Part shown: positions 30,319 through 41,384 of the stretch, piece after piece
Layout: each line of letters begins with the position of its first letter
Position numbering within the stretch: the stretch's first letter is position 1
NCBI GenBank assembly: GCA_946478305.1
Contig: CAMLBO010000002.1
Span: 1-64,000, forward strand
DNA from: an uncultured Enterobacterales bacterium
Lineage (GTDB): Bacteria; Pseudomonadota; Gammaproteobacteria; Enterobacterales; Enterobacteriaceae
Direction of reading: 5' to 3'
Length of the DNA stretch: 64,000 nucleotides
The notes under the pieces: model-generated
The model's input: only the letters and a program-made list of their open reading frames with translations
Databases searched by the model: none
What the model was told of the DNA's origin: nothing
Made by a program: the position numbers and the translations under genes

Positions 30319-30334
30319 TCGCAAACGTTTGCCT
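30319..30334. promoter_or_regulatory. PurR operator upstream of purM
   Basis: TCGCAAACGTTTGCCT at 30319-30334 matches the palindromic PurR consensus (ACGCAAACGTTTNCNT) in all but the first base. It lies 64 bases before the purM GTG. Confidence 0.85.
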
Positions 30335-30397
30335 GGGCTGTTAGAATTGCCGCGCCTTATTTTAACCACCAACCGCAAACCGCCGTGGGGATTCGCA

Positions 30398-31435
30398 GTG
30401 ACCGACAAAACCTCTCTCAGCTATAAAGACGCAGGTGTGGATATCGATGCCGGCAACGCATTGGTAGACCGTATCAAAGGTGTAGTAAAACAGACTCGTC
30501 GTCCGGAAGTGATGGGCGGATTGGGTGGTTTTGGTGCCCTGTGTGCGCTACCGCAAAAATATCGTGAACCTGTGCTGGTTTCGGGAACGGATGGCGTTGG
30601 CACCAAGTTGCGTCTGGCTATGGACCTGAAACGCCACGACACGATTGGTATTGATCTGGTCGCCATGTGCGTCAATGATTTAATCGTTCAGGGTGCAGAA
30701 CCTCTGTTCTTTCTCGACTACTACGCCACCGGCAAACTGGACGTCGATATCGCCGCCAGTGTGATCACCGGTATCGCCGAAGGCTGCAAGCAGTCTGGCT
30801 GTGCGTTGGTCGGCGGTGAAACTGCTGAAATGCCGGGCATGTATCACGGTGAAGATTACGACGTGGCCGGTTTTTGCGTCGGCGTGGTAGAAAAATCAGA
30901 AATTATCGACGGTAGCAAAGTGGCTGACGGCGACGTAGTGATTGCCCTGGCCGCCAGCGGCCCGCACTCCAACGGCTACTCGCTGGTGCGCAAAATTCTG
31001 GAAGTCAGCAACACCAACCCGGAAACTACCGATCTGGCAGGGAAACCCCTGGCCGATCATCTGCTGGCACCGACCAAAATCTATGTGAAATCCATCCTTA
31101 AGCTGATCGAAACTGTCGACGTTCACGGCATCGTTCACCTGACCGGCGGCGGCTTCTGGGAAAATATTCCGCGCGTCCTGCCGGAAAATACCCAGGTCAT
31201 CATTGATGAAGCCAGCTGGCAGTGGCCTGACGTCTTTACCTGGCTGCAAAATGCCGGTAACGTCAGCCGTCACGAAATGTACCGTACCTTCAACTGTGGC
31301 GTCGGTATGTTAGTTGCATTGCCTGCTGAACTGGCCGATGAAGCCATTGCCCTGCTGAACGACAACGGTGAAAAAGCGTGGAAAATCGGCAGGATTAAAG
31401 GGTCTGATTCTGCGGAACGCGTTATCATTAAGTAA
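30398..31435 (+). CDS. purM: Phosphoribosylformylglycinamidine cyclo-ligase (AIR synthase)
   Basis: ATP-dependent ring closure of FGAM to AIR in purine synthesis. 345 residues, the E. coli length. The N-terminal [18 protein letters not shown], the [12 protein letters not shown] segment and [17 protein letters not shown] are diagnostic. Start is GTG at 30398 (VTDKTSL) with GGGGA upstream. A PurR operator lies upstream, and purN follows after 24 bases as the second gene of the operon. Confidence 0.96.
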   Translation: MTDKTSLSYKDAGVDIDAGNALVDRIKGVVKQTRRPEVMGGLGGFGALCALPQKYREPVLVSGTDGVGTKLRLAMDLKRHDTIGIDLVAMCVNDLIVQGAEPLFFLDYYATGKLDVDIAASVITGIAEGCKQSGCALVGGETAEMPGMYHGEDYDVAGFCVGVVEKSEIIDGSKVADGDVVIALAASGPHSNGYSLVRKILEVSNTNPETTDLAGKPLADHLLAPTKIYVKSILKLIETVDVHGIVHLTGGGFWENIPRVLPENTQVIIDEASWQWPDVFTWLQNAGNVSRHEMYRTFNCGVGMLVALPAELADEAIALLNDNGEKAWKIGRIKGSDSAERVIIK

Positions 31436-31459
31436 CTTTGGCTAACGATGGGTGTTGAG

Positions 31460-32098
31460 ATGAAAAGGATTGTGGTTTTGGTGTCCGGCGAAGGGAGTAA
31501 CCTCCAGGCGCTGATTGATGCCTGCCAACAGGGACGAGTCTACGCGAAACTCAGCGCCGTCTTCAGTAATAAAGCCTCCGCATTTGGGCTGGAACGTGCG
31601 CAATCTGCCGGTATTCCTGCCCATGCGCTGGACGTAAAGTCCTATGCTGACCGGGCGGCGTTTGACGTCGCTTTGGCTGACGCCATCGATGCTTATAATC
31701 CTGACCTGGTGGTACTTGCCGGTTACATGCGCATTCTCAGCGCTGACTTCGTCCAGCGTTTTGCCGGGCGAATGCTGAATATCCACCCTTCCTTGTTGCC
31801 AAAATATCCCGGTTTACACACTCACCGTCAGGCGATTGAAAATCAGGATGAAGCCCACGGTACCTCGGTTCACTTTGTGACTGAACAACTTGATGGCGGA
31901 CCGGTTATCTTGCAGGCAAAAGTGCCGGTTTTCAGCGATGACACCGAACAGGACCTGAATGAGCGCGTACAGAGCCAGGAGCACAGCATCTATCCGCTGG
32001 TGATCAGCTGGTTTGTGGATGGGCGTTTACAGCTGAAAAACGGTCAGGCATTTCTCGACGGAAATCCTTTGCCGGAGCAGGGTTACGCAGCAGATTAA
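31460..32098 (+). CDS. purN: Phosphoribosylglycinamide formyltransferase 1
   Basis: Transfers a formyl group from 10-formyltetrahydrofolate to GAR. 212 residues. GEGSNLQALID is the GAR phosphate-binding loop, NIHPSLLPKYPGLHTH holds the catalytic Asn-His pair and TSVHFVTEQLDGGPVI the catalytic Asp. ATG at 31460 (MKRIVVLVSG) fits the E. coli start; an in-frame ATG at 31448 adds four residues. A terminator follows. Confidence 0.95.
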   Translation: MKRIVVLVSGEGSNLQALIDACQQGRVYAKLSAVFSNKASAFGLERAQSAGIPAHALDVKSYADRAAFDVALADAIDAYNPDLVVLAGYMRILSADFVQRFAGRMLNIHPSLLPKYPGLHTHRQAIENQDEAHGTSVHFVTEQLDGGPVILQAKVPVFSDDTEQDLNERVQSQEHSIYPLVISWFVDGRLQLKNGQAFLDGNPLPEQGYAAD

Positions 32099-32125
32099 AC
32101 CTGCTAAGAGCGATGATTTCACTAC

Positions 32126-32148
32126 AAACCGGCCATGTGCCGGTTTTT
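32126..32148 (+). terminator. purMN terminator
   Basis: AAACCGGC CATGT GCCGGTTTTTT, 27 bases after the purN stop. Confidence 0.9.
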
Positions 32149-32312
32149 TGTTTTTGATTTGTTTACGTTTGTTTACATTTTGGTCGCTATAATGTCCCAG
32201 TTGGTACACGTTTGAATGTCGTTTGTGTACCCACCTTTTCTTAAAACAGGACTGTTTAAAGAGCCTAGTTTCTAAAAAGTATCCGAATAAAACGACCTTT
32301 CGGGAAAAATTT

Positions 32313-32888
32313 ATGTCTAGCAATAACCGCGTTCGATTGCGTCCACTGGAAAAGGACGATCTTACGTTTGTACACCGCCTCGATAACAACGCCAGTATTA
32401 TGCGTTATTGGTTCGAAGAGCCTTATGAAGCCTTCGTCGAACTGACTGACCTGTACCACAAACACATTCATGATCAGAGCGAACGCCGCTTTATTATTGA
32501 ATTTGAAGGCGGGCCGGTTGGGCTTGTTGAACTGGTCGAAATTAACCACATCCACCGTCGGGCAGAATTCCAAATCATCATCGACCCATCCCATCAGGGG
32601 AAAGGGTTTGCTGGCGATGCTGTGAAGCTGGCGATGGACTACGCCTTCTCAGTACTTAACCTGTATAAACTCTATTTAATCGTCGACAAAGAGAACAAAA
32701 AGGCGATTCATATCTACAGCAAGTTAGGGTTTGAGCTGGAGGGTGAGCTGAAGCAGGAATTCTTCGTTAACGGGGAGTACCGCAGCGCTATCCGGATGTG
32801 TATTTTCCAACCGCAGTTTTTGGCGAAGTACAAAACGAAACCTAAAGAAACAAAACGCGTCGATCCTATTGGCGCAGGTGTAGTTTAA
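32313..32888 (+). CDS. speG: Spermidine N1-acetyltransferase SpeG
   Basis: GNAT enzyme that acetylates spermidine and spermine and relieves polyamine toxicity. 191 residues. The polyamine-site segment [20 protein letters not shown], acetyl-CoA loop [13 protein letters not shown] and [20 protein letters not shown] are close to E. coli SpeG. ATG at 32313 follows GGGAAAA; the in-frame extension from 32223 is rejected. It stands alone between purN and ppk; in E. coli speG is elsewhere on the chromosome. Confidence 0.93.
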   Translation: MSSNNRVRLRPLEKDDLTFVHRLDNNASIMRYWFEEPYEAFVELTDLYHKHIHDQSERRFIIEFEGGPVGLVELVEINHIHRRAEFQIIIDPSHQGKGFAGDAVKLAMDYAFSVLNLYKLYLIVDKENKKAIHIYSKLGFELEGELKQEFFVNGEYRSAIRMCIFQPQFLAKYKTKPKETKRVDPIGAGVV

Positions 32889-33230
32889 AGCCATAAAAAT
32901 TCAGCTTCCGCTTCATTTGGATAGCTAAAAAATTACCGGTGAATAGGATTTAACTGTTTCACCGGTAAGACTTTTCTCCCTTTTCATCCTGCCGATTTTT
33001 CTCTGTACACACTGATCCCCCTAAACCTCCGCTTTGTGTTGGACATTCCTGTCAATCTTTCGCAATATTGTTCGTAGACACTGGGCCCCTCTCTCTTGCT
33101 CTTTCCATCAGAGATATGTCGAGCACCTCGCCGGTGTGAGCTGGAAATGACGAGAATTTTCCCTGCAGTTCGCAGCGATGACGCTGAATGTTGGGCCAGG
33201 GATCAAGTTTACTGAATGGGGTTAGTTTAA
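32889..33230. other. speG-ppk intergenic region with a probable speG terminator
   Basis: 342 bases without a gene. TTACCGGTGAA (32933-32943) and TTCACCGGTAA (32958-32968) form an 11-bp perfect stem followed by GACTTTTC, a probable but weak terminator. One CTGTCAA motif near 33049 recalls half a Pho box upstream of ppk; no second half fits well. Confidence 0.6.
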
Positions 33231-35315
33231 ATGGGTCAGGAAAAGCTATACATCGAAAAAGAACTGAGCTGGCTGTCCTTCAATGAGCGTGTGTTGCAGG
33301 AAGCGGCCGACAAAAGCAATCCCCTGATCGAACGCATGCGATTCTTGGGCATCTATTCCAACAATCTGGACGAATTTTATAAAGTCCGATTTGCCGATCT
33401 CAAACGACGGATCTTAATCAGCGAAGAGCAGGGATTCATCGGTGCATCGCGCCATTTGCTGAAAAAAATTCAGGCCAAAGTGCTGCGCATTGACCAGGAG
33501 TTTGACGGTCTCTACAACGACCTGCTTTTGGAGATGGCCCGCAACCAAATTTTCCTGATCAATGAACGTCAGGTTTCTGAAAATCAGCAAAACTGGCTTC
33601 GTCAGTACTTTAAACACCATTTACGCCAGTTCATCACCCCTATTCTGATTAACCGTGACACCAATCTGGTGCAGTTCCTCAAAGATGATTACACCTATCT
33701 GGCCGTTGAGATTATCCGCGGTGATGAGGTGCATTACGCGCTGCTGGAAATTCCATCAGACAAAGTCCCGCGCTTTGTCAATCTTCCCCCGGAAGCACCG
33801 CGCCGCCGTAAGCCGATGATTCTGCTAGATAACATCCTGCGCTACTGCCTGGATGATATTTTCAAAGGCTTCTTTGATTACGACACTCTCAATGCCTATT
33901 CGATGAAAATGACCCGCGATGCCGAATACGATCTGGTCACGGAAATGGAATCGAGCCTGCTGGAACTGATGTCTTCAAGCCTTAAACAGCGCCTGACCGC
34001 TGAACCGGTGCGGTTTGTTTATCAGCGCGATATGCCGGATGACATGGTGGAAGTTCTGCGCGAAAAACTCGGCATCTCCAATTATGACTCGGTGATCCCC
34101 GGCGGGCGTTATCATAATTTCAAAGACTTCATCGACTTCCCGAATGTCGGTAAAGCCAATCTGGTGAATCGCCCGTTACCGCGCCTGCGCCATCTGTGGT
34201 TCGATAAATTCCGCAACGGATTCGCCGCTATCCGCGAACAGGACGTACTGCTTTATTACCCGTATTACACCTTTGAACACGTGCTGGAACTGCTGCGTCA
34301 GGCGTCGTTTGACCCGAACGTGCTGTCGATAAAGATCAATATTTATCGCGTTGCAAAAGACTCACGCATCATTGAATCGATGATCCATGCCGCGCATAAC
34401 GGCAAAAAAGTCACTGTGGTGGTTGAGTTACAGGCTCGCTTCGACGAAGAGGCTAACATCCATTGGGCCAAGCGTCTGACCGAAGCCGGTGTTCACGTTA
34501 TCTTCTCGGCGCCAGGTTTGAAAATCCACGCCAAACTGTTTCTTATCTCACGCCGCGAAGGTGACGAAATTGTCCGCTATGCTCATATAGGGACCGGCAA
34601 TTTCAACGAGAAAACAGCCCGCCTGTATACAGATTACTCCCTGCTGACAGCGGACAGCCGTATCACCAATGAAGTCCGCCGGGTATTCAACTTTATTGAA
34701 AACCCATACCGGCCAGTTACCTTCGAACATCTGATGGTGTCACCGCAGAACTCCAGAAGCATGTTGTATGCTTTGATCGATCAGGAGATCGCCAACGCAC
34801 AGGCCGGCAGTAAAGGGGGGATAACGCTAAAAATCAACAACCTGGTCGATAAAGGCCTGATTGATCGCCTCTATGCCGCGTCGAATGTAGGAGTAAAAAT
34901 TCGCCTGTTGATCCGCGGTATGTGCTCACTGGTACCGGAATTGCCTGGGGTCAGCGAAAATATTCAGGTCACCAGTATTGTTGACCGCTATTTGGAACAC
35001 GATCGGGTGTATGTATTTGAAAATGGCGGAGACAAAAAAGTGTTTCTGTCATCAGCCGACTGGATGACCCGAAATATCGATTATCGTATTGAAGTGGCGG
35101 TGGCTTTGCTGGATCCGAAACTCAAACAACGGGTGCTGGATATCCTCGAACTGCTGTTCAGCGACACGGTAAAAGCCAGATATATTGATAAAGATCTCAG
35201 TAATCGTTATGTTCCACGCGGAAATCGTCGTAAGGTGCGCGCGCAATTAGCTATCTATGAGTACCTGAAAGCCTTTGAGCACGGTAATAATAAACAGCAA
35301 AAAGATCAGGCCTGA
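33231..35315 (+). CDS. ppk: Polyphosphate kinase 1
   Basis: Membrane-associated enzyme that reversibly polymerises the gamma-phosphate of ATP into polyphosphate. 694 residues. The N-terminus [20 protein letters not shown] is identical to E. coli. The autophosphorylated histidine is in [15 protein letters not shown] near residue 433 and the second catalytic histidine is in [14 protein letters not shown]. Two residues are missing relative to E. coli at [12 protein letters not shown]. ppx follows 21 bases later, forming the usual ppk-ppx pair. Confidence 0.96.
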   Translation: MGQEKLYIEKELSWLSFNERVLQEAADKSNPLIERMRFLGIYSNNLDEFYKVRFADLKRRILISEEQGFIGASRHLLKKIQAKVLRIDQEFDGLYNDLLLEMARNQIFLINERQVSENQQNWLRQYFKHHLRQFITPILINRDTNLVQFLKDDYTYLAVEIIRGDEVHYALLEIPSDKVPRFVNLPPEAPRRRKPMILLDNILRYCLDDIFKGFFDYDTLNAYSMKMTRDAEYDLVTEMESSLLELMSSSLKQRLTAEPVRFVYQRDMPDDMVEVLREKLGISNYDSVIPGGRYHNFKDFIDFPNVGKANLVNRPLPRLRHLWFDKFRNGFAAIREQDVLLYYPYYTFEHVLELLRQASFDPNVLSIKINIYRVAKDSRIIESMIHAAHNGKKVTVVVELQARFDEEANIHWAKRLTEAGVHVIFSAPGLKIHAKLFLISRREGDEIVRYAHIGTGNFNEKTARLYTDYSLLTADSRITNEVRRVFNFIENPYRPVTFEHLMVSPQNSRSMLYALIDQEIANAQAGSKGGITLKINNLVDKGLIDRLYAASNVGVKIRLLIRGMCSLVPELPGVSENIQVTSIVDRYLEHDRVYVFENGGDKKVFLSSADWMTRNIDYRIEVAVALLDPKLKQRVLDILELLFSDTVKARYIDKDLSNRYVPRGNRRKVRAQLAIYEYLKAFEHGNNKQQKDQA

Positions 35316-35336
35316 CACTTTGGAGCAACACCTATT

Positions 35337-36887
35337 ATGCCCCTGAAAAACACCATCAATGCCAAACCACAGGAAATTGCCGCAATCGACCTCGGGTCGA
35401 ACAGTTTCCATATGGTGATCGCCCGCGTCGTCAATGGCGCGCTGCAGGTGTTGGGCCGCCTGAAACAACGTGTGCATCTGGCCGATGGCCTTGATAGCAA
35501 TAATATCCTCAGCGAAGAGGCTATCCAGCGTGGTCTGGATTGTCTGGCGCTGTTTGCTGAACGCTTACAGGGCTTCCCGGATAACAACGTCACCATTGTC
35601 GGCACGCATACACTGCGTCAGGCCGCCAATGCCGAAGAGTTCCTCAAGCGTGCCGCAGAGGTCATCCCCTACCCCATCGAAATTATCTCCGGGCAGGAAG
35701 AGGCCCGTCTGATTTTCATGGGCGTTGAGCACACGCAGCCGGAAAAAGGCCGCAAACTGGTGATCGATATCGGTGGTGGATCAACGGAGCTGGTTATCGG
35801 TGAGGACTTCGAACCCTTGCTGGCTGAAAGTCGCCGCATGGGCTGCGTCAGCTTTGCACAGATGTTTTTCCCCAAGGGTGAAATCAGTCGCAGCAACTTC
35901 AAACGCGCACAGCTGGCCGCTGCACAAAAACTGGAAACCCTGGCGTGGCAGTACCGCCTGCAGGGCTGGCAGTATGCGCTGGGGGCGTCCGGCAGTATCA
36001 AAGCGGCCCATGAAGTGCTGGTCGAAATGGGGGAGAAAGACGGGTTAATCACCCCTGAACGACTGGAAATGCTCACCGAGGCCGTACTGGGTTTCAAAAG
36101 TTTTGATGCGCTGGATTTACCGGGTCTTTCCGAAGACCGGCAATCCGTGTTTGTACCCGGCCTGGCTATTCTCTGCGGAGTCTTCGACGCGCTGGCTATT
36201 AAAGAGTTACGACTTTCGGACGGTGCGCTGCGCGAAGGCGTTCTGTATGAGATGGAAGGTCGATTCCGTCATCAGGATATCCGCACCCGTACGGCCAAAA
36301 GCCTGGCGGAGCACTACAATATTGATCGCGAACAGGCACGACGCGTGCTGGAAACGACTGAGCTTTTATATGCCCAGTGGCTGGCGCAAAACACCAAGCT
36401 GGTGCAGCCTCAACTTGAGTCACTGTTGAAGTTTGGCTCAATGTTGCATGAAGTCGGTCTGAGCATAAACCACAGTGGTATGCATCGTCATTCAGCCTAT
36501 ATTCTGCAAAATACTAACCTGCCAGGCTTTAATCAGGAACAGCAGACGCTGCTGGCCACGCTGGTGCGATTCCACCGTAAAGCCGTGAAGTTGGAAGAGT
36601 TACCTCGCCTGAACCTGTTTAAGAAAAAGCATTATCTGCCCCTGATCCAACTGCTGCGTCTGGGCGCTTTGCTGAACAACCAGCGTCAGTCGACCACCAC
36701 GCCAGAGACCCTTCGCCTTCTCACTGACGATAATCACTGGACGTTACGCTTCCCGGCGGGTTATCTGACCCAGAACAACCTGGTGCAGCTGGATTTTGAG
36801 CGCGAACAAAGTTATTGGGATGACGTAACAGGCTGGAAGCTGATGATTGAAGAAGAAGATCCTGAGCAGGATGCTTCGGCAGAATAA
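35337..36887 (+). CDS. ppx: Exopolyphosphatase
   Basis: Removes terminal phosphates from polyphosphate, opposing Ppk. 516 residues. ASKHA-fold motifs: [17 protein letters not shown] (phosphate 1), [14 protein letters not shown] (phosphate 2) and the catalytic Glu region [15 protein letters not shown]. The C-terminal HD-like domain has [20 protein letters not shown]. Co-transcribed with ppk. Confidence 0.96.
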   Translation: MPLKNTINAKPQEIAAIDLGSNSFHMVIARVVNGALQVLGRLKQRVHLADGLDSNNILSEEAIQRGLDCLALFAERLQGFPDNNVTIVGTHTLRQAANAEEFLKRAAEVIPYPIEIISGQEEARLIFMGVEHTQPEKGRKLVIDIGGGSTELVIGEDFEPLLAESRRMGCVSFAQMFFPKGEISRSNFKRAQLAAAQKLETLAWQYRLQGWQYALGASGSIKAAHEVLVEMGEKDGLITPERLEMLTEAVLGFKSFDALDLPGLSEDRQSVFVPGLAILCGVFDALAIKELRLSDGALREGVLYEMEGRFRHQDIRTRTAKSLAEHYNIDREQARRVLETTELLYAQWLAQNTKLVQPQLESLLKFGSMLHEVGLSINHSGMHRHSAYILQNTNLPGFNQEQQTLLATLVRFHRKAVKLEELPRLNLFKKKHYLPLIQLLRLGALLNNQRQSTTTPETLRLLTDDNHWTLRFPAGYLTQNNLVQLDFEREQSYWDDVTGWKLMIEEEDPEQDASAE

Positions 36888-36906
36888 TGACTTAAGCGCC
36901 GGAAAC

Positions 36907-36933
36907 AAAAAACCCTCTGAATGAGGGTTTTTT
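36907..36933. terminator. Bidirectional terminator between ppx and pdeF
   Basis: AAAAAACCCTC TGAAT GAGGGTTTTTT between convergent genes. Confidence 0.9.
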
Positions 36934-36958
36934 ATTGTGCGTAATATCAGTGATACAT

Positions 36959-39214
36959 CTACTCCACGTCCATGTCTGGTACAGGATGCGAAATCAGAGT
37001 AATCAAGGGTTCTGGTTTCCCAATCAAATACCCTTGCATGTAATCCACCCCCAGAGCACGCAATGCTGCACGCTGCTCTTCGGTTTCCACATACTCCGCC
37101 ACAATCGACAGATGTTTCATCCGGGCTACCTGGCAAATGGACTGCACAATGAAGGCATCCAAAGGATCGGTCAGCATATTGCGCACGAAGCTGCCGTCAA
37201 TTTTCAGGATATCGGCCTGAATAAGCTTCAGACGATCGTAGCTGGCATAACCGGTACCAAAATCGTCAATAGCGATACGGCAGCCATAATTACGCAAGTC
37301 ACGCATCGAATAATCAGCGTATTTCACGTTGTGCAACAGATGGGATTCCGTCACTTCCAGCACAATCTGGTAAGGCTCCACCTCATATTCGGCCATCATC
37401 GCTTTAAACTGCGCGCTGAATGCCGGACGGCACAACGTTGAAGGCGAGAAATTCACCGCAAAACGCGCGCTCGGCAGCTCTTCGCGATACTGACGAATAA
37501 ATATCAGCGTGTGCTTCAGCACCCACATATCCAACTGATAGGCCAGACCGAATTCATGCACTACCGGCAGGAATTTATCTGGCGACATCAAATCGCCTGT
37601 CTCATCAAGCATACGGATCAGAATTTCGTGATAGCTATCGCCACGCACGCCAGCAATAGGCTGAGCCATCAAGATAAAGCGATCTTCATCCAGCGCGCGC
37701 TGGATTTTATGCAGCATCGCCACTTTGCTTTTGATCTCTTTTTGTACCTGGCTGTGATCGCTCCTGTTCGACTCCGGTTTACCGGTCGTCAGCGATACCT
37801 CTGCAATACCGCTGAGTTCCCCCAATAACATATGCAGATGTTCTACCGGCGGGAAGACGGTGCAGTAGGCTAACCCGATATTCGGATGCAGCGGTAATCC
37901 ATTCCAGATCAGGCGGAAGTCATCCACATAGTGTTGCAGACGCTCCAGTTTCTGTTCGGTATCCTCGCAGTTCAAGCGTAATACCAGGTCATAACCGGGC
38001 AGATGATAAACTTTCTCACCGGGCTGCAGGAAAGGTTTGAGGCCGATAGCCAGCTGCTGCTTAAACTGGATGCGCAGTTGCATACCGTAGTTACGGCTGA
38101 GCACGTCCATTTCAGACACCCGCACAAAACAGAGCAGGCTACGCGGATAACGCGATAAATCGCGGTTAAATGCGCGCAGATTGGGCAGACCAAAAACAGG
38201 GTCAAGCAGCGAGGCTGAACGGGTTTTCTGCAGCAAACGGCGCTGACGTGAAGAGATGGCTGACATCATCAGCAGGCTGAGGGTAAACACCAGCATCAGC
38301 GCCGAGACGAACACCAGATTATGTATAAAGCCGCTGGGGCTGATAAACCCCTTATAGTGGCTAAACAGCACCACCAGCGCGACGGTCCAAACAACCGTGA
38401 TGAAATGATAGCCGTAGCGCATCGCGCCAAACAGCAGAACGGGTAACAACAGCGTCAACGTGTAATCACTGAGCAGAATCTTGGCGACCGGCCCGCTGAT
38501 TCCCTGCAGGCTAAGCATAACGACCATGGAAATGAGCACAATGAACCACAGAACCAGTTCAGAAGCTTTAACGCCAGGCGCACGTTGATTGCGCAGCTTG
38601 TATAGCAGCACGCGCACATAGCGAGGCTTGCGCAATATCCGCAGCATCAGATACCAGAGATGTCCACTCAGCAGTGTTCCCAGCATCATGGCCTGCAAGT
38701 TGATAAGCGTACGTAACGTCAGGAAATCCCGTGTAACCATGCCCAGATAACCGGGAAGCAGATCCAGCTCAACCACCGTCTGTAAGATGAGGACAAACAG
38801 CACCGACAGGAAAATGACCAGCCATAACACCCGCGGTCCTGGTAATTTCATTAATCCAAATGAAGCTGACCAGCGTCGGCCAGTCTGTAAACGGTATCCG
38901 CCCCAGGACAGCGCCAGCGAAAACAGATAAATCAGCGTCAGCAGCGCCCCCATCTCCGCCCCGATGCGCAAGTCATAACGGATGAACATAGCCAGAGCAA
39001 TACCCGGGAAGGCGCGCCAGTCGAATACCATCAGCAGGGCCACGCAAACCGCCAGTGGCATATACATCAGATAGGTGCGGCCTTCGGGCAGCATAATAAT
39101 GGGAGACAACCATGAGGCCAGGTTAATGAGCACCAGTGCGCCTAGCACCGGCAAGCCCCACCACTGACGGCTAAACTCACGCCAGGAAAAATATTTATTC
39201 ATAAGGTCTGTCAT
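36959..39214 (-). CDS. pdeF: Cyclic-di-GMP phosphodiesterase PdeF (YfgF)
   Basis: Inner-membrane c-di-GMP phosphodiesterase. 751 residues: an N-terminal MASE1-type sensor of about eight membrane helices (to about residue 310), a degenerate GGDEF domain in which the motif has become LPGYDLV, and a C-terminal EAL domain with EILIRML in place of EALLR, then NFSPSTL, IAIDDFGTGYASYDRL and ADILKIDGSFVRN, so the metal and catalytic residues are kept. Position after ppx and sequence match E. coli YfgF, known as an anaerobic phosphodiesterase. A perfect FNR box lies upstream. Confidence 0.93.
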   Translation of the reverse strand: MTDLMNKYFSWREFSRQWWGLPVLGALVLINLASWLSPIIMLPEGRTYLMYMPLAVCVALLMVFDWRAFPGIALAMFIRYDLRIGAEMGALLTLIYLFSLALSWGGYRLQTGRRWSASFGLMKLPGPRVLWLVIFLSVLFVLILQTVVELDLLPGYLGMVTRDFLTLRTLINLQAMMLGTLLSGHLWYLMLRILRKPRYVRVLLYKLRNQRAPGVKASELVLWFIVLISMVVMLSLQGISGPVAKILLSDYTLTLLLPVLLFGAMRYGYHFITVVWTVALVVLFSHYKGFISPSGFIHNLVFVSALMLVFTLSLLMMSAISSRQRRLLQKTRSASLLDPVFGLPNLRAFNRDLSRYPRSLLCFVRVSEMDVLSRNYGMQLRIQFKQQLAIGLKPFLQPGEKVYHLPGYDLVLRLNCEDTEQKLERLQHYVDDFRLIWNGLPLHPNIGLAYCTVFPPVEHLHMLLGELSGIAEVSLTTGKPESNRSDHSQVQKEIKSKVAMLHKIQRALDEDRFILMAQPIAGVRGDSYHEILIRMLDETGDLMSPDKFLPVVHEFGLAYQLDMWVLKHTLIFIRQYREELPSARFAVNFSPSTLCRPAFSAQFKAMMAEYEVEPYQIVLEVTESHLLHNVKYADYSMRDLRNYGCRIAIDDFGTGYASYDRLKLIQADILKIDGSFVRNMLTDPLDAFIVQSICQVARMKHLSIVAEYVETEEQRAALRALGVDYMQGYLIGKPEPLITLISHPVPDMDVE

Positions 39215-39755
39215 GTTTTGTCCGCATGAAGTTCACACAATATCTGCCAGTCAGCGCCAATAGAACATCAGGCGAACATCACAGGGATAGCCTTGCAGGG
39301 GTTATGTCCAGCAATCTGTCAGCGACATCCTGCAAACAACGTGTTCTTGAAAACGTCGCACAGAATGGCCACAAAATGTGGCAAAGCAATTTTTTCAGTT
39401 CTGAGAAATTAAAGACGGATTCTAGATTGCTCTATATTAAACCATTTGATAGGGATCAATAAACCGGGTCTTTCATAATTAGCACAAAATCGTCCTGAAG
39501 CAAATTCACCTATAGGTTAATAATTACATCTTATATTTCAGGTGGGTATCAATTATAGCCGAACATCTGATTTTATGCGCCAAAGCCCCGCCACATCTGG
39601 AGGAATTTTCCTACTGCATTTATGGACATTTCCTACAAAAAGTGGCTTTTTCTGGCCGGTTAAGTTGATGTGATATATATTGAGAATGTTAATGCGAATG
39701 GTTTAAGCCTTTATTTTACCCTGATAGCACACGGATTTAATAAGCTGAAATTACT
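39215..39755. other. pdeF-yfgG divergent intergenic region
   Basis: 541 AT-rich bases between pdeF and yfgG, with no credible ORF. It contains the FNR box (separate entry) and a TAGAAT -10 at 39419-39424 on the minus strand. The rest shows nothing I can name. Confidence 0.5.
39446..39459 (-). promoter_or_regulatory. FNR box for pdeF
   Basis: TTGATAGGGATCAA is a perfect match to the FNR consensus TTGAT-N4-ATCAA. On the minus strand a TAGAAT -10 hexamer lies with its centre 31 bases downstream of the box centre, the class II (-41.5) geometry, pointing toward pdeF. Confidence 0.8.
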
Positions 39756-39908
39756 ATGTTGAGAAAAAATAAGATCAAGATGACGAAGATTGTATTAGCA
39801 ATCAGCTTCCTTATTTTGTTCGGACGTCTGGTCTACTCTGGCCTCAGCGCCTGGTCCCATCATCAGGAGCAGACTCAGGTTGAGCAATCCGTTAAACCGG
39901 CTCCCTAA
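39756..39908 (+). CDS. yfgG: DUF2633 family protein YfgG
   Basis: 50-residue protein with one hydrophobic helix (KIVLAISFLILFGRLVYSGL) and a tail AWSHHQEQTQ. It matches E. coli YfgG (DUF2633) in the TRIVL...FGRxxYSxxxAWxHHQ pattern and lies next to pdeF, as in E. coli. The ATG at 39756 is the first available after an in-frame stop, though its ribosome site is weak. Function not established. mgtE begins 36 bases downstream. Confidence 0.85.
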   Translation: MLRKNKIKMTKIVLAISFLILFGRLVYSGLSAWSHHQEQTQVEQSVKPAP

Positions 39909-39944
39909 AAGATTTTGTGAGAATTCTAAGGATAATGACTCAGC

Positions 39945-41384
39945 ATGTCTGCCACTAAGCATCGCTACCACATACAGAAACTGGCGGAAACACGTAGTCG
40001 TATCCTCCACCTATTACTTAACAGTGATGGGCTTGCCGACAGCATCCTTGGTGAGTCTTTAGAGGTCGATGAGACGACCCGCTCACGGCTTATGGATCAG
40101 ACGGCAGAACTCAGCCAACTGATTGCCGAACTTCACGCCGCCGACCTCGCCGATATTCTGGAAGCTCTCCCACGACATGAACGCCTGGCCTTATGGCGAC
40201 TGATTGGCCCGGCCGATCGGGGTAAAGCGCTGGTAGAAGTCTCTGAAACAGTGTGGGATAGCCTGATTGAGGAGATGAGCGACAAAGACCTGCTGAAAAC
40301 CATGTCACTGCTGGATGTCGACGATCAGCTTTATCTCGCCGAATATTTACCCCGGGACCTGATGGGCCGGGTGCTCACTTCCCTTGACCCACGCCAACGG
40401 GAAAAGGTACGTGAGGTCATCAAGTTTGGTAAAGACACCGTCGGGCGAATCATGGATTTCGAGCTGCTGACTGTGCGCCCGGATGTGACCCTCGGCACCG
40501 TTCAGCGCTACCTTCGCTACCGAAAAGACATTCCTGAAGCCAGTGACAAACTGTTCATCACCGATCGTAAAAACACCCTGCTCGGCGAACTGCCTCTGAC
40601 CACCATTTTACTCAACCCGCCGCACCGTCTGGTGTCTGAGGTCATGAATGAAGACCCAACTTGTTTTGAAGCCGACGATAAGGCCGAAGATGCAGCGGGC
40701 GCTTTTGAACGTTATGACCTCATCACCGCGCCGGTTATTGATAAAAAAGGCAAACTGATGGGCCGTCTGACGGTGGAAGAAATTGTCGATTTCGTTAACA
40801 GCGACACCGACACTAATCTGCGCCGCATGGGGGGGCTCAGCGCCGAAGAAGACGTCTTCTCCCCGGTCACCAAAGCAGTGCGTAACCGTTGGGCTTGGCT
40901 CGCTATTAATTTGTGTACCGCTTTTGTGGCCTCCAGGGTCATCGGTCTGTTTGAGGGAACGATTTCGCAATTGGTTGCCCTTGCCGCCCTGATGCCCATC
41001 GTGGCAGGTATCGGAGGAAATACAGGCAATCAAACCATTACCATGATTGTCCGTGCTCTGGCGCTGCATCAGGTACAAGTGGGCAACCTGAAATTTCTGA
41101 TCTTCAGAGAGCTGGGCGTTGCGTTAATCAATGGTCTGGTATGGGGCGGATTGATGGGCGTGGTGACCTGGTTGCTCTATGGTGACCCGGCAATGGGTGC
41201 CGTTATGACGCTCGCTATGGTCCTGAACCTACTGGTTGCTGCTATGATGGGCGTTATCATCCCTCTGACCATGGTGCGTATGGGACGTGACCCGGCGGTC
41301 GGTGCCAGCGTGATGATCACTGCGATTACAGATACCGGCGGTTTTTTCATTTTCCTCGGTCTCGCGACTCTCTTCCTGCTTTAA
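39945..41384 (+). CDS. mgtE: Magnesium transporter MgtE
   Basis: Inner-membrane Mg2+ channel/transporter. 479 residues: an MgtE_N superhelix (to about 160), two CBS domains (about 165-290) that sense cytoplasmic Mg2+, and five C-terminal helices with the pore signature MPIVAGIGGNTGNQT and the pore-lining Asp in ITAITDTGGFFIFLG. E. coli K-12 lacks mgtE; many other Enterobacterales have it. No M-box-type leader fits in the 36 bases before the start. Confidence 0.93.
   Translation: MSATKHRYHIQKLAETRSRILHLLLNSDGLADSILGESLEVDETTRSRLMDQTAELSQLIAELHAADLADILEALPRHERLALWRLIGPADRGKALVEVSETVWDSLIEEMSDKDLLKTMSLLDVDDQLYLAEYLPRDLMGRVLTSLDPRQREKVREVIKFGKDTVGRIMDFELLTVRPDVTLGTVQRYLRYRKDIPEASDKLFITDRKNTLLGELPLTTILLNPPHRLVSEVMNEDPTCFEADDKAEDAAGAFERYDLITAPVIDKKGKLMGRLTVEEIVDFVNSDTDTNLRRMGGLSAEEDVFSPVTKAVRNRWAWLAINLCTAFVASRVIGLFEGTISQLVALAALMPIVAGIGGNTGNQTITMIVRALALHQVQVGNLKFLIFRELGVALINGLVWGGLMGVVTWLLYGDPAMGAVMTLAMVLNLLVAAMMGVIIPLTMVRMGRDPAVGASVMITAITDTGGFFIFLGLATLFLL

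Noticed and set aside
33045-33070. Possible Pho box before ppk
   Set aside because: Only one CTGTCAA half is present; the partner at 11 bases does not match.
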